A program made the translations under genes and the position numbers. A stretch of DNA of 64,000 bases from Antilocapra americana (taxonomy: Eukaryota; Chordata; Mammalia; Artiodactyla; Antilocapridae): assembly GCA_007570785.1 (NCBI GenBank), contig ML664173.1, positions 12,529,198 to 12,593,197 of the forward strand. The letters are read 5' to 3'. Positions within the stretch are counted from its first letter, which is position 1. Each line of letters opens with the position of its first letter. The notes below the pieces were generated by a model. It did not search any database and had not been told where the DNA came from. It saw nothing but the letters and a program-made list of their open reading frames with translations. This document shows, piece after piece, positions 11,480 to 22,586 of the stretch.

Positions 11480-11606
11480 ATGTGGTGTTGTCACTTGAGT
11501 CACGTCCGACTCTTTGAGACCCCATAGACGGCAGCCCACCAGGTTTCCCCATCCCCGGGATTCTCCAGGCAAGAACACTGGAGTGGGTTGCCATTGCCTT
11601 CTCCAT
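11480..11606 (-). mobile_element. BOV-A SINE monomer
   Basis: Reverse BOV-A: cacttgagtcacgtccgact, agaccccatagacggcagcc, attctccaggcaagaacact, ending gggttgccattgccttctcc. There is no tRNA head. It lies within a meaningless 142-codon minus-strand frame (11438-11866). Confidence 0.9.
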
Positions 11607-12879
11607 ATATTCTTATGGGTCCCAGCCAAACTGTAAATTCGTCTGGAAGCCCCTTTACTGCATTCTCTTGAGGTCTGCATACAGAAGTCCTTTTGTTTGG
11701 CGGTTAATAAATGAAACAGAATCTGAATGACCCATGAATAGCTCCTCTCTTGATTATAACCAAAGCCCCACCCACTTTTATGAGCTTCATTGTGCCCAAA
11801 CAAATCACTGATGCAAGAGATTATATCATAAAAAAAAGAGATTATATCACTGACATCACCCTCCAATAGACACGCTCACAAAAGCTTACAAACATAAGTG
11901 TACACAGAACTTGTACATAGCTATCTCTAATAAACTGGGGAGGAAAAGGAAAATTCCAGACATGGGTATCTCCTTTGTGATCCTATTTTTCTCGTTTTCC
12001 CTTAAGCCCCTTCTCTAACCAGACAAGCCCCGAATCTCATAAGCAGCTCTTGCCTCCAGAGAGAGGCCACCAAGTAGCTGAACATATCTGTTCACATAAA
12101 TGGACTCTGCTTTGCTCTGGGAGAGCCCTTGTCCCCAGGAAGAAGTATCTCTATATTTGCCTCCTACAGCAACAGGTTAAAGAAAAGGCGAAGACTGAAT
12201 GCGGCAGAGTATACACCTGTTCAAGCTACAAGCTGGTCTCTTAAGAAAAGGCTCACAGACTTCCCAGGAGAACAGGAGGCATCTCATGTTAACCCCATGC
12301 CCTTGAGAAATGTGCTGACCTATCCCAGGAATACACAGCATTTCCCATTCACCCACGTGAACTTGAAGGAACAGCAATGTGGGGGACCCAGAGAGGACGT
12401 TCACCCAGGCTTGTATTTCCAAAGGACTCCTTGACATTTTAGCTTTTGAAATTGGTTTCATTATAGTGATGTTCAAACATTCACTACCAGTCTACTGCTC
12501 AATTCAACAATTATTATCAGTGTGGTTTCAATTCTTTTTGTTGTTCCAGAGTATATTTAAGAAAATATCAAACATAACATAATTCAGTCTTTGGGTATTA
12601 CTTCCAAATGATTCTGCATATAGAGCCACCACTAAAGAGGGTACAGAAATGTAAAATGTAAAAATAATTCTAAACTGGGGTTCCATTCCTGGGCCACCTG
12701 CCCATAGCAGACTGTGAATTAATATCCTCTCTAAATTTAGAGATTCCTGGTTTGTGACTACACTGCATTCAGTGGGTTTTTGTGTGAACAAATAATTTCT
12801 TAAGTGTTAACATTTAAAGGTTATGGTGACTATGTTATTTCGTTTCTTCATTTTACCAGTGTGCCAAGAACTTGAAAGC
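11607..12879. other. No recognised feature
   Basis: About 1.3 kb without a repeat or gene I can name; frames of 60-100 codons lie on both strands. Possibly unique sequence. Confidence 0.5.
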
Positions 12880-12933
12880 AGAGAGGAGAAGGAAGAAAGA
12901 AAAGAAAGAGAAAAAAAAGAAACAAAAAGTAAA
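12880..12933. repeat. GA-rich low-complexity tract
   Basis: Almost pure purine run of gaga, aaag and ggaaga motifs on the plus strand. Confidence 0.85.
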
Positions 12934-13014
12934 GATAGTGGTCAAGGGCTCTCTGAACCTCTGAAACTTCTGTCCTCAAAGAAAAATTCACTATGAATTA
13001 AATTCAACGAAACG

Positions 13015-13130
13015 GTGCTGATAATAGCAATCATTTGTTGAGTGTTTACTACATACCAAGTGCATCACAGCATACCCTTGAGAAGGAATCTCTTGGGATG
13101 TAGAGTATGTACTATTCAGCTATGTCCACT
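13015..13130 (-). repeat. MIR-like SINE fragment
   Basis: atcatttgttgagtgtttac then taccaagtgcatcacagca resemble the reversed 3' half of MIR (tttattgagcacttactatg, gtgccaggcactg). Short and diverged. Confidence 0.5.
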
Positions 13131-14351
13131 CCTCAGTGCTTTGCACAAGGGAATGTCCAGTCAATTTCAAACAGCATACAGCCTGGAGCACATGTGAAAA
13201 GGCAGAGGTTGGGGTGAAGGTTAGTCTAAAGGTAAACCTTGGCTTTGGGAAGAGTGGGCAACCTATTTTGAGAAACTACTCCCCTTTCTTTCCTCTAGCA
13301 GGCTTACTGCCTTCTTGAATCATTGTGCAGTTTCCCTAACCAGCCGCTACAAAGCAGTTGCTTCTTTTTGTTGGGGCCTCATTAATTTAATAAGTAAACA
13401 TGGAGTTGTTTTATTTACATCCTAAAAGTGTACCATCACTAGCCGACGGGGCTCCCTTGGGGAATCTCTGGCTAGAATACTGTAGCCTTGAGACTGAGGT
13501 ATGGGCTTTCCCAGAGTGACAAGAGGCCTGACAAAGGATGCGGCAAGGGAAGGGTTAATGCATTATCAGGGTGGCCGGGTCTGTTCCAAAGCAGTGTGCC
13601 AGTGCAGTTCATTTTCTATACTATTCTATTTCTTCTGCATTAATTCACAGTCATTATCGTACCCGGACAAGCACCCCACGCTTCATTTACTGACATTAAT
13701 TAATTCCCCACCCCCTGCTTTTTACCTTACTTCAAAAGGGCGAGGAGGGAAATATCCCATTCTCTCAGGGAGAGAATGCAGGTTTAATAATGGGTGGCAG
13801 CTGGCTTTCTCTGGTGCAGATGAGACAGAGAAACGCAAGCCAGCTCGCTGTCGAGCTTGCTGGACCGTGGCCGAGACGACACCTCTCACCTCCTGTCTCC
13901 ACCCTGAACCCACAGGCTCACGCCCAGACCCCAGGCCCCCGCAAGCTCAGGGTTCCCACACCACTCCCTGACGTGCAGAGATTTACAAGGAGTAGTGACG
14001 GGAGAGAACAGCCAAACTTGGGCACCTCTCCCTGCCCTCGTTCACATCGGGTCATGACACAGAGGGAAGTAATAAATGCACAGAAAGGACCAGCTGATAC
14101 TGGCCCCAAGGAGCACAGCTTGTCCTTTCTGGCCCAGGCTCTGGAACTCGCAACTTCACCCCCGAAAGCCCCAGTTTAGCACATCTCTGCGTGTCCTGCC
14201 TGCCTCTCAAATGGGGAGGCCAAAGGGCTAAAGAGGCAATTTAAACTCAATCGCCTGAGTGTTCCCATTAGAAAGACTCTGTGAATGTGTATCTGATCCC
14301 CTGTCATTTACTCTATAACTAAACTACATCATTCCCCAAGTGTATTATTTA
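13131..14351. other. No gene recognised; possible regulatory DNA
   Basis: Repeat-poor. It contains two inverted forkhead-like sites (gtaaaca near 13394 and ttatttac near 13411) and an AT-rich homeobox-type stretch at 13695-13705 (cattaattaatt). Frames at 13501-13971 and 13790-14179 overlap each other and match nothing I know. Confidence 0.4.
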
Positions 14352-14518
14352 TTATTGTTGTTGCTATTCAGTTGCCCAGTCGTGTCCGACTCTTTGTGAC
14401 CCCATGGACTGGAGCATGCCAGGCCTCCCTGTCCCTCACCATCTCCCGAAGCTTGCCCACAGTTCATGTCCATTAGATCATGTGATGTCATCCAGCCATC
14501 TCATCCTCTGATGCCCTA
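14352..14518 (-). mobile_element. BovB LINE, short 3' end
   Basis: tcagttgcccagtcgtgtcc, ctttgtgaccccatggactg, gcaggcctccctgtccctca-type block, and catctcatcctctgatgccc: the reversed BovB 3' terminus, about 165 bp. Confidence 0.9.
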
Positions 14519-14675
14519 AGAATGTCTAGTAATAATAGATATTATTTGTTATCTGTTATTGTACTCTGTGGCACTAGTGTATTATTCAGCAGCTATATTA
14601 ACACTCTGCATTCCTGACAGTCTACCTATATTAATAACTCTGCCCAGTGAATCCAGAAAAGTATCTACATGATGG

Positions 14676-14972
14676 TTTTTGGGGAATTGGAGGAGGGGAG
14701 GGTGGTTATCAAAGAGAATGCCTTGGTTCATAGGAAAGAATGATTTGGCATGTACACACTGCTATATTCAAAATGGGTAACCATGGACCTCCTGTATAGC
14801 ACAGGGAACTCTATTCAATGTTATATGCCAGCCTGGATGGGAGGAGGGTTTGGGGGAAATAGATACATGTATTTGTATGGCTGAGTCCATTCGCTGTTCA
14901 CCTGAAACTATCACAACATTGTTAATTGGCTATATCTCAATACAAAATAAAAAGTTTATAAAGTATGGGAAG
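14676..14972 (+). mobile_element. L1 LINE 3' end
   Basis: L1 3'-UTR text: cctcctgtatagcacaggga, actctattcaatgttatatg, tcacctgaaactatcacaac, attgttaattggctatatct, then an A-rich tail. Plus orientation and strongly 5' truncated. Confidence 0.85.
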
Positions 14973-15084
14973 AAAAAAAAATAACTTGGCCTTTCTTTAA
15001 AAGGAGGCATGCACTGGAAAATGAACCCTGGCAGTCTAGGTAAGTCTAGGTAAATCAGGAGCTAAAACTGCCATCATTTAGTTC

Positions 15085-15285
15085 ACATCCTCCTTGGCCA
15101 GCTATGCTTCCCTGAGCCTTGACTTCTCCATTTACAAAATGAAATTGTTAGATGAGATTAACTCCACCCTCTTTCCAAAGCCCTTGAGTTCTGTCTGCTT
15201 AGGGTTTAGCCAGTCAGTTTCATACCATCCTCTTTCACCTGGGATTTTCTCAAGGCTAGAGAACCCTGAACATTCTGAGTTCTAA
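15085..15285 (+). repeat. MIR SINE (MIRb-like)
   Basis: ccctgagccttgacttctcc, atttacaaaatgaaattgtt, then agatgagattaactccaccc and the gagttctg end, in the order of the MIRb 3' half. Diverged. Confidence 0.55.
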
Positions 15286-15289
15286 TTCT

Positions 15290-18200
15290 GCCTAAATTTG
15301 GTTAATTTCTGTATTTCATTGGAAAGAAAAACTTTGGTTGCCTCTCATCTGTATAGCATGGATCAGAATCCCTCTTTGTGTGAATAAACTACCTCAGTAG
15401 AATTTTTAAAGACATAATAGAGGGCCAAGTTCTTGGAAAATAAAAAATAAAGAACACAGTTTAAATAGCAAAGTTAGCTGATTTTTTAATTTTTCTTTTT
15501 TGTTTGGAGTCACCAATGACGTACAGTTGGCAGAAAGTTCTCACTCATCCTTTCCATAGCCAAGTCTCCATGCTGAAGGCAGTAAGGAAACCTCAGCTGT
15601 GACACAGAACTGGCTACCATGTGAAACACGAAATACAGAGGAATTTAAGAGTAACCAATTCATTCCCAACAAATCAAGTTGCAGGTTAACTGGAAATGTA
15701 ACTTTCCTGCTAAATATTCAGACAGAGTCACATAGAATAGGGGCTGTAGATACTTTGCGGTCCTTTTGCTTAAACCAAAGCTGAATATCTTTTTTTTAAT
15801 GAGTGTTTGTTCACTGTCTTTTAGCGAGCTCAGTCTTTCTCAGACCACTAGAAGTGCTGTTTGATACAGGGATCAGAAAATAGGAATTAGCACATTAAGA
15901 ACTTAAAAAAAAAAAAAGTAAGTTTATAGGGAAATGCAAAGGGGTGAGAGGCTAGAGAGTGGGGGATGGAAGCAGGGAAGTAAATGGTAATAAAAATACA
16001 TCAAAGAAGGAAAAAGACATACAAATGACCTACAAATGGAGAGTAAGGGAACATCTAAGTCAGAATAACAGTCTAGATTGATTAGTAACCAATACAAAGC
16101 ATGAGAAATGACATTAAAAGGAGGGAAGGGGCAATGCTGACTAATTATGAAGCCTGTCACTCTATCACTGGTCTCATTAGACAGTTAAGAAACTTCATTC
16201 ACTTATCTCAAGGTTATCCACAGAAACAAATTCAGAAGGTCACTAGGTTTGTAGCCATGTTATCTATTCTTTTTGCAAAATAGAACAAGTCTAAAATGTG
16301 ACTAATCAAATCAGTAAGGTCTAAAGTCCTTGTTGAAGCATATGGGACAAGTACTAAAGAATGTAATAGAGTTTGGAGTCAGTTCATCAGTCAATCCACT
16401 GACAGGTATTCATTGAGGGCTTACAATGTGCCCAACACCGCCATTCCTGATTGCAAGTCAAAAAGCTTGGGAGAGGGGGGCAGTCTAGCCGCAGCTATGT
16501 CATTGTCTCCTTTTGTCAACTCAAACAAAACAAATGATCTAGTTGGACAACATTTTCAAGCCTCTGTTATAAAGTAGGCATAGCCCTGGGTATATAGGAA
16601 AGCCAAGAATTAGCAAGGTTCACCCTCCACCTCAATCAGAACAAGAGAATGATAAACAGGTATATAAACAACACTTAGACACAGCATATAACCTTAAAAC
16701 AACAAGTTTAGTATGGTTTCCTGATCTATAAAATGGAAATACCAATTAACTAGAGTATACCAACTATTCAAACTTTAGAGTTTTGGAAAAGAAATAGTAG
16801 TCCACTGATATAAATACATCCAAAGCTTTGAATTTATGGGAGATGAAATGAGATCTTTTGGGTCAAAACTCAAAATTTTATTGGAATTTTACAATATGTG
16901 ATTTACCTGTTTTATGGGGTGTCAGTTAGCCTTTGGTTGAATCCTTGATATAAGAAATCACTTTATCATCTTGTTTACACAGATAATACATTTTACACAA
17001 ATGATTCAGGGTCTGGGAGAAAAGGGTGGGAGGATGCCTTAAAAAAGTAAAGAAAACCTCAAGAAATGAGTATTTCCTGAAAGAATGCTTTAATAAAAAA
17101 ATAAGAGTCTTGAGCTCAGGGGCAAGATGAGCAAATTACCAGATGCCTTTGAAGTTTCCAGGAAGAACCCCCTTTCTGTTGGTGGCAGCAACTTAAACTG
17201 AACCTTTCTACAGTTACCCCTCCATAGAAAAACCTCCCGTATTTCTCTTGCTATGAAGACAGACGCCTGGAAGGTGACCATCTCTGTGTGATTCTGTTTG
17301 ACTGTTTTCTCTCCCTCAAACTGTCCCTTCTCCAGCTGTTTTCCTCACTCTCCTCTTCGTCTACCATAAAACTGATCACTCCAGTTCATTCTGTATATTG
17401 CTTTTGCCCTCTCTTTGTGAAGTGTGTGTGGGTGTGGGTGTGTGAGCACACATTTCAACAAAATAACAAATCTCAGTCTTTGAGAATCTCTTTCCCACCC
17501 CCAGAAGGGGCTCATACAGAACCTGTCTGTATCCACTCTCTGCCTTTTGACCTAGTTCAGATTCAGCAGTTCCACTTCACCACTTGCCTCCAGAAAGAAA
17601 AAAACAGAGAGATAGAAAGAACAGCTTTAATTAACTAAGCTCTAGACCTCTTATCACAGTTTATAGGAGACCCAGAATAAAAGAGGAAAAGTGCAAAGAA
17701 TACATATCACTTCTCCTCTTATTGAAAGCACTAAGACACTGTGTGGTCATCCATTCTGATGATCCAAACACGTGGACTTTGCCCTGGTTCTCCCATTGTG
17801 GTACATTTCCATGACAACAGATGAGCCAACCACAAGAGACGTTGTTGCCACACCTCAGCCATCAACTCAATCAATCAAAGCCCTTCCTTGCTTCAGACTG
17901 GGAGATGGTTCCAGGGGGAAAGCTAACATTTTAGTAGGTTGAGGTAAAGCAAGTCTGAAACATGAAAGAAAAAGAAATACTCTTCTCATGCCCACTGTGT
18001 TCTAGAACACTTGAGAGTTCACTTGGTAGGACTTGGCTGACTATACTGTAAATCCGTTAAGATTCATTTTGCACAGGCTGCCCTGACTCACTAATAAAAC
18101 GTTGATTGTCATATGATTTCCTCACCACCACCCTCCCTGAACCTGTCTCCATCTCACCCATGGACCCCTAAATTTTTTTAGCTGAAAAAATTCTTGTATT

Positions 18201-18624
18201 TGGTTCTGTTAAACCCATACTCACAAACCAAAAAGTCACAGAAGAGCTGGGAAGGTTTCCTTCTGGCCTCCTTGCCTGTTGCCACTCCAACCCACTGCTG
18301 GGGAGAAAACCATAGAATGACTGGTGTCCAGGGGCCCTCCTTGACTTCCTGCTCACTGCAATGACCACAAAGAGAGCCCCAGACAGAAGACAGAACATGA
18401 GCTCATGCTAGAAAAGGGGAGCTAGAGAGGAGGGAACAATGACGTGAAAAGTGGGGTAAAAGGGAAGAAAATCCAGCTAAATGCAAATGTGACCCAGTCC
18501 TCATTTGAACCACGTCTCCTCCATTTATTCTACAAAATGAGGAACAGTATATTAAGAAGAACAAAATAAAAGCAGAGTTACACAATACCGAAATAAAAGT
18601 AAAAGGACAAGTGGGGGAATATAT
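15290..18624. other. Repeat-poor 3.3 kb, no gene recognised
   Basis: Two weak repeat traces only: gacaggtattcattgagggc at 16401 (MIR or L2-like) and gtttcctgatctataaaatg at 16716 (MIR-like). A GT tract is listed separately. A-runs lie at 15905-15917. No frame exceeds 116 codons. Confidence 0.45.
17418..17447. repeat. GT/GGGT simple repeat
   Basis: Short gtgtgtgtgggtgtgggtgt tract, imperfect. Confidence 0.8.
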
Positions 18625-19205
18625 TCAGATCAGTCGCTCAGTCATGTCCAACTCTTTGCGACCCCATGAATCACAGCATGCCAGGCCTCCCTGTCCATCA
18701 CCAACACCCAGAGTCGACCCAAACCCATGTCCATAGAGTCGGTGATGCCATCCAGCCATCTCACACTCTGTCATCCCCTTCTTCTCCTGCCCTCAATCTT
18801 TCCCAGCATCAGGGCCTTTTCAAATGAGTCAGCTCTTCACATCAGGTGGCCAAAGTATTGGAGTTTCAACTTCAACATCAGACCTTCCAATGAACACCCA
18901 GGACTGATCTCCTTTAAGATGGACTGGTTGGATCTCCTTGCAGTCCAAAGGACTCTCAAGAGTCTTCTCCAACACCACAGTTCAAAAGCATCAATTCTTC
19001 GGTGCTCAGCTTTCTTTATAGTCCAACTCTCACATCCATACATGACCACTGGAAAAACCATAGCCTTGACTAGATGGACGTTCGTGGGCAAACAGCTTTT
19101 TAATATGCTGTCTAGGTTGGTCATAACTTTCCTTCCAACAAGCAAGTGTCTTTTAATTTCATGGCTGCAATCACCATCTGCAGTGATTTTGGAGGACACA
19201 CAGCT
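18625..19205 (-). mobile_element. BovB LINE 3' fragment with ORF2 remnant
   Basis: Reversed BovB from cagtcgctcagtcatgtcca to gcagtgattttggagg, about 580 bp. The minus strand at 18837-19199 still reads as the C-terminal part of BovB ORF2, including MVFPVVMYGCESWTIKKAEH and an ELWCWRRLLRV block. No reverse transcriptase core is present in this copy. Confidence 0.93.
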
Positions 19206-19344
19206 GAAAACAACCTGAACTTTAATATTTTAGCTGACACTTTGGACATTGGTTGAAAAAATAGGCAATATATAGCAAATTCTTTAACAGCAACTCAGAT
19301 CAACTATGAAAACAATTGCTTTTTTTCCTTCATAGTCCCTAATC

Positions 19345-19522
19345 TACTATTTCTTAAAACGGGTTTCTTAGACCCACTGTACCAGAATCACTTATTTTTG
19401 TCAGAGATCCCTAGATGCCACCCAGGATTAACACTCTTTGGAATTGTGACTTGGGACCTGAACTTTTAACAATTATCCCTGGTAATTTTAATATATTCTA
19501 ACATTTGAAAGGTGTTCTTCTA
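19345..19522. repeat. MER5-like hAT MITE
   Basis: ttcttaaaacgggtttctta, ccagaatcacttatttttg, then ggacctgaacttttaacaat and tggtaattttaatat, as in MER5A-type Charlie MITEs. Heavily diverged. Confidence 0.5.
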
Positions 19523-19603
19523 ATCTTTACACTACCTACATTGAGTACAATTACCTGATTATATTGAATTTGCAAAGCATGCTTTTAAAAGTTACTTCTG
19601 CAA

Positions 19604-19886
19604 ACAGCAAGTTTTGACAAGGATGTGGAGAAAAAGGAAAGCTCATGCACTGGTGGTAGGAATATAAACTGGTGCCACCACTGTGGAAAACAGTATGGAG
19701 ATTCCTCAAAAAATAAAATAAAAATAGAACTAGCATACAAGCCAGCAATTTCACCTCTGAGTCTCCAAAGGAAACAAAAACCCATTTCAAAAGATAATAT
19801 GCACCTCTGTGTTCATTGCACCTTTACTTACAATAGCCAAAATATGGAAGCACCCTAAGTGCCCATCAATAGATGACTAGATGAAG
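19604..19886 (+). mobile_element. L1 LINE internal 3' fragment
   Basis: L1 blocks: gacaaggatgtggagaaaaa, gtggaaaacagtatggagat, aaaatagaactagcatacaa, cacctttacttacaatagcc, and agtgcccatcaatagatgac. It stops before the 3'-UTR end. Confidence 0.88.
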
Positions 19887-20337
19887 TTACTTCTCACATA
19901 CAACTAGGATTATTGCCACTACATGAACAGTGGGTCTGTTATTACACCGCAAGCCCATGATAAAGCCTTTTCCTCAGGTTTGCTCTGTTAGTACTTCAGA
20001 GTACCTAATACAATTCAGTCTATAGAGCGTTTCTCATAAAAATAGCATAAAACAACTACCAAAATCCTTATATGGCCAGACATTCAATTTATGTAATAAA
20101 ACAGTATTGGAAGCAAGATACAAAAGAAACAAAACTATTAAGCTACACAGTAGTTCATGAATGATGGAATCCAAGATAAAGACCTGAAGATCTCCTTTAA
20201 AGTTGTAGGTTCTCAGAATTCTAATTCAGCAGGTACAGGGAGGGTACTCAGAATCTTCATTTAACCAGTATGTTCAAGGGCCAAACTTAAGGAAATGTTT
20301 AGCATAACTTGGACTGATGTGACTTCAACAGCTTATA
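19887..20337. other. No recognised feature
   Basis: AT-rich, no gene or named repeat. Confidence 0.5.
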
Positions 20338-20485
20338 ACAGTGTTTCTCAAAGTGTGTTCCCCAGGACAGCAACACCAGCACCACCTGAGGACATTTTAG
20401 GATTACAAATGCTTCGGTTCAAGTCCAGGTTTACTGAATCAGAAACTCTGGAAGTAGGATCCAGAAGTCTGGTTTAACAAGCTGG
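20338..20485 (-). repeat. MER5A-like hAT MITE
   Basis: Terminal block cagtgtttctcaaagtgtgt, then accagcaccacctgagga, tttactgaatcagaaactct, and agtctggtttaacaagctgg. The order matches MER5A in reverse. Confidence 0.72.
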
Positions 20486-20507
20486 CCAGATGCGATTTAT
20501 TTACATC

Positions 20508-20638
20508 AGTACTTAGAGGGATGGTTCTCGGCTTTGAATGACCTGGGGGGTTTTAGATAATCCAGTGCTGAGATTACTCTTCGACCACATCTCTGGGGCA
20601 GAGGGAGGGACTGAGCATCAGTAGATTTTAAAGCTCCC
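20508..20638. repeat. MER5-like hAT MITE fragment
   Basis: atggttctcggctttgaatg, acctggggggttttagataa, catctctggggcagagggag, gagcatcagtagattttaaa and a final agctcccca. Probably a second MER5-type copy, ended by the BOV-A insertion. Confidence 0.5.
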
Positions 20639-20649
20639 CAAGGGCTTCG

Positions 20650-20769
20650 CTTGGAGAAGGAAACTGCAATCCACTGCCTTGAGAATCTACAGATGGAGGA
20701 GCCTAGTAGGCTATAGTCCATGGGGTTGCAAAGAGTCAGACACGATTCAGTGACTTCACTTTGACTTTT
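20650..20769 (+). mobile_element. BOV-A SINE monomer
   Basis: Starts cttggagaaggaaactgcaa and ends gacttcactttgactttt. Flanked by caagggcttc at 20639-20648 and 20770-20779; the right copy is also the start of the next Bov-tA head. Confidence 0.88.
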
Positions 20770-20772
20770 CAA

Positions 20773-20990
20773 GGGCTTCCCAGCTGGTGTTAATAATCAA
20801 GAACCTGCCTCCCAATGCAAGAGATATAGGAGACACAGGTTCGATCCCTGGGTTGGGAAGATCCCCTAGAGGAAGGCATGGCAACCTACTCTAGTATTCT
20901 TGCCTGGAGAATCTCGTGGACAGAGGAGCCTGATGGGCTACAGTCCACAGGATTACAAAGAATTAGACACGACTGGAGCAATTAGCATGC
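20773..20990 (+). mobile_element. Bov-tA SINE
   Basis: Head gggcttcccagctggtgtta, B-box ggttcgatccctgggttggg, tctagtattcttgcctggag, and end attagacacgactggagcaa ttagcatgcatg. Same orientation as the adjacent BOV-A. Confidence 0.92.
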
Positions 20991-21759
20991 ATGCAAGTGA
21001 TCGCAATGGGTAGCCATGGTGGAAAACCATCACCTTAGAACAATACTATCTTACTTAATCGTGAAGCACGAGAATAGTCACATCCTTACTCACCCATTGT
21101 CACACACTGCTTTGTCACTGAAACATTATTCACCATTATCTTGGATTCTCTAACCTGTGCTGTTCACCACAAGCTCTCAGATGTCAGTGGTATGACAACA
21201 CTCACATCTCTGCCTTGAGCTTGGAGAGGAGGGGAAAAGGGTGCATCTAATGTGTTGTTAGATCAAGTGACTTAGCCAGGATGATCTGCAAGTAAAAAGC
21301 GCTGAGTTTCTGAGCCATCCTTGCAGCTCTGAGCTCCCTGCCTCTAGATTAGAGACACATAATGGAGGGGAAATCTACCCTGGGCACTTCCTTTCCAAGC
21401 TGCCACCAACCCCATGATTATTTCCTCCATCAACCAGGGTGAGTGGGCTGGGAGTCACTTACCCTCCTTTGAATTGCCCCATTTGTGTCAAGGTTACTTC
21501 GTACAAAATGATAAGCATTACCCACTAATTCTCATCTGCACCTCCCACATTTTCCCCCAAAGCCTAGGCTCTTAGAAAAGTTTTCTCTTTCTTCTTTCTG
21601 ACTCCTTTTTAAAAAGACCTTTAAAACATTGTTACCCTGTGGATTTGTGCTTTTCCATCCTCTAATCTGTGAGCCGACGGACAGCTAATCATTATTATAA
21701 TAAAAATGAGTTATTATCATTACCCACTGAAAAGGAAATGATGCCAAATCCTGCATTTT
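20991..21759. other. No recognised feature
   Basis: No gene or clear repeat. Loose MIR-like wording (tagccaggatgatctgcaag) at about 21274 is too weak to call. Confidence 0.45.
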
Positions 21760-22062
21760 CCTCCAGGTCCAGGTAAATACCTCCTCCTCCATGAAGTGTT
21801 CCTTGTCGGCCCCTTACAATATTAATAACATTTCTTTCTGTTGACTCCTACAATTATTTGTGTGTCTGTACTGCACTACCGGTGCTGAATTGCATATAAT
21901 GGCATGTACTGTTTTCAAATTGTGTAATATAAAGTTGTTTTTTTTTTTTTTTCTTTCCAGATCTCTGCTGAACTTCCCAAGGGCAGACACCACACCTTCT
22001 AGTTCTTTTATATCCCTCACAACCACAGACAATTCTGGGCAAAAAGCACTGAGCAAAAATCC
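21760..22062 (+). repeat. L2 LINE 3' region
   Basis: L2 blocks: cctcctccatgaagtgttcc, ccttacaatattaataacat, cttcccaagggcagacacca, ctagttcttttatatccctc, acaattctgggcaaaaagca. A T-run at 21938-21952 sits inside it. Confidence 0.65.
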
Positions 22063-22196
22063 AATAAAAGTTTGGCTCTCATTACACCTATTTTATAAAA
22101 CATCAAAAACATTTAACCATTATTCTGGCTTCTCAGATATATTCTACAAGTTAAAAAGCAAAACTAAGATTGGCATCCTCTCTAATTTCTATAATT

Positions 22197-22488
22197 AGTG
22201 AAAGTCTCTCAGTTGTGTCCAACTCTTTGCAACCTCATGGAATTCTCCAGGCCAGAATACTGGAGTGGTAGCCTTTCCCTTTCCCAGGGGATCTTCCCAA
22301 CCCAGAGATCGAACTCAGGTCTCCCACATTGCAGGCAGAGTTTTTTCCAGCTGAGTCACAAAGGAAGCCCAGGAATACTGGAGCGGGTAGCCTATCTCTT
22401 CTCCAGGGATCTTCTTGACCCAGGAATCGAACCAGGGTCTCCTGAATTGCAGGCAGATTCTTTACCAACTGAGCTACCAGGGAAGCCC
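22197..22488 (-). mobile_element. Composite Bov-tA SINE, two head units
   Basis: Two reversed heads (gctgagtcacaaaggaagcc at 22351 and gagctaccagggaagccc at 22471), each preceded by a ccaggg-atctt block, behind one shared tail at the left. Imperfect 10-bp flank repeats ttctataatt (22187) and ttcaataatt (22489). Confidence 0.9.
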
Positions 22489-22539
22489 TTCAATAATTGA
22501 GCCTAATTCTCAAAGATCAGAAAGCATATTGACTTGAGT

Positions 22540-22586
22540 GTTTGTGTGAGAGTGTGAGTGTGTGTGAGAGAGAGTGAGAGAGTGTG
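22540..22586. repeat. GT/GA simple repeat
   Basis: Mixed gtgtgag, gagagag and gagtgtg units. Confidence 0.85.

Noticed and set aside
11438..11866. 142-codon minus-strand open frame
   Set aside because: Part of it is translated BOV-A SINE (PVFLPGESRGWGNLVGCRLW), so it is not a gene.
13501..13971. 156-codon plus-strand open frame
   Set aside because: Matches no protein I know, is low-complexity at its C-end, overlaps another frame at 13790-14179 and an antisense frame, and has no supporting splice or promoter context.
18727..19218. 163-codon plus-strand open frame
   Set aside because: It is the antisense of BovB ORF2; the real remnant is on the minus strand.
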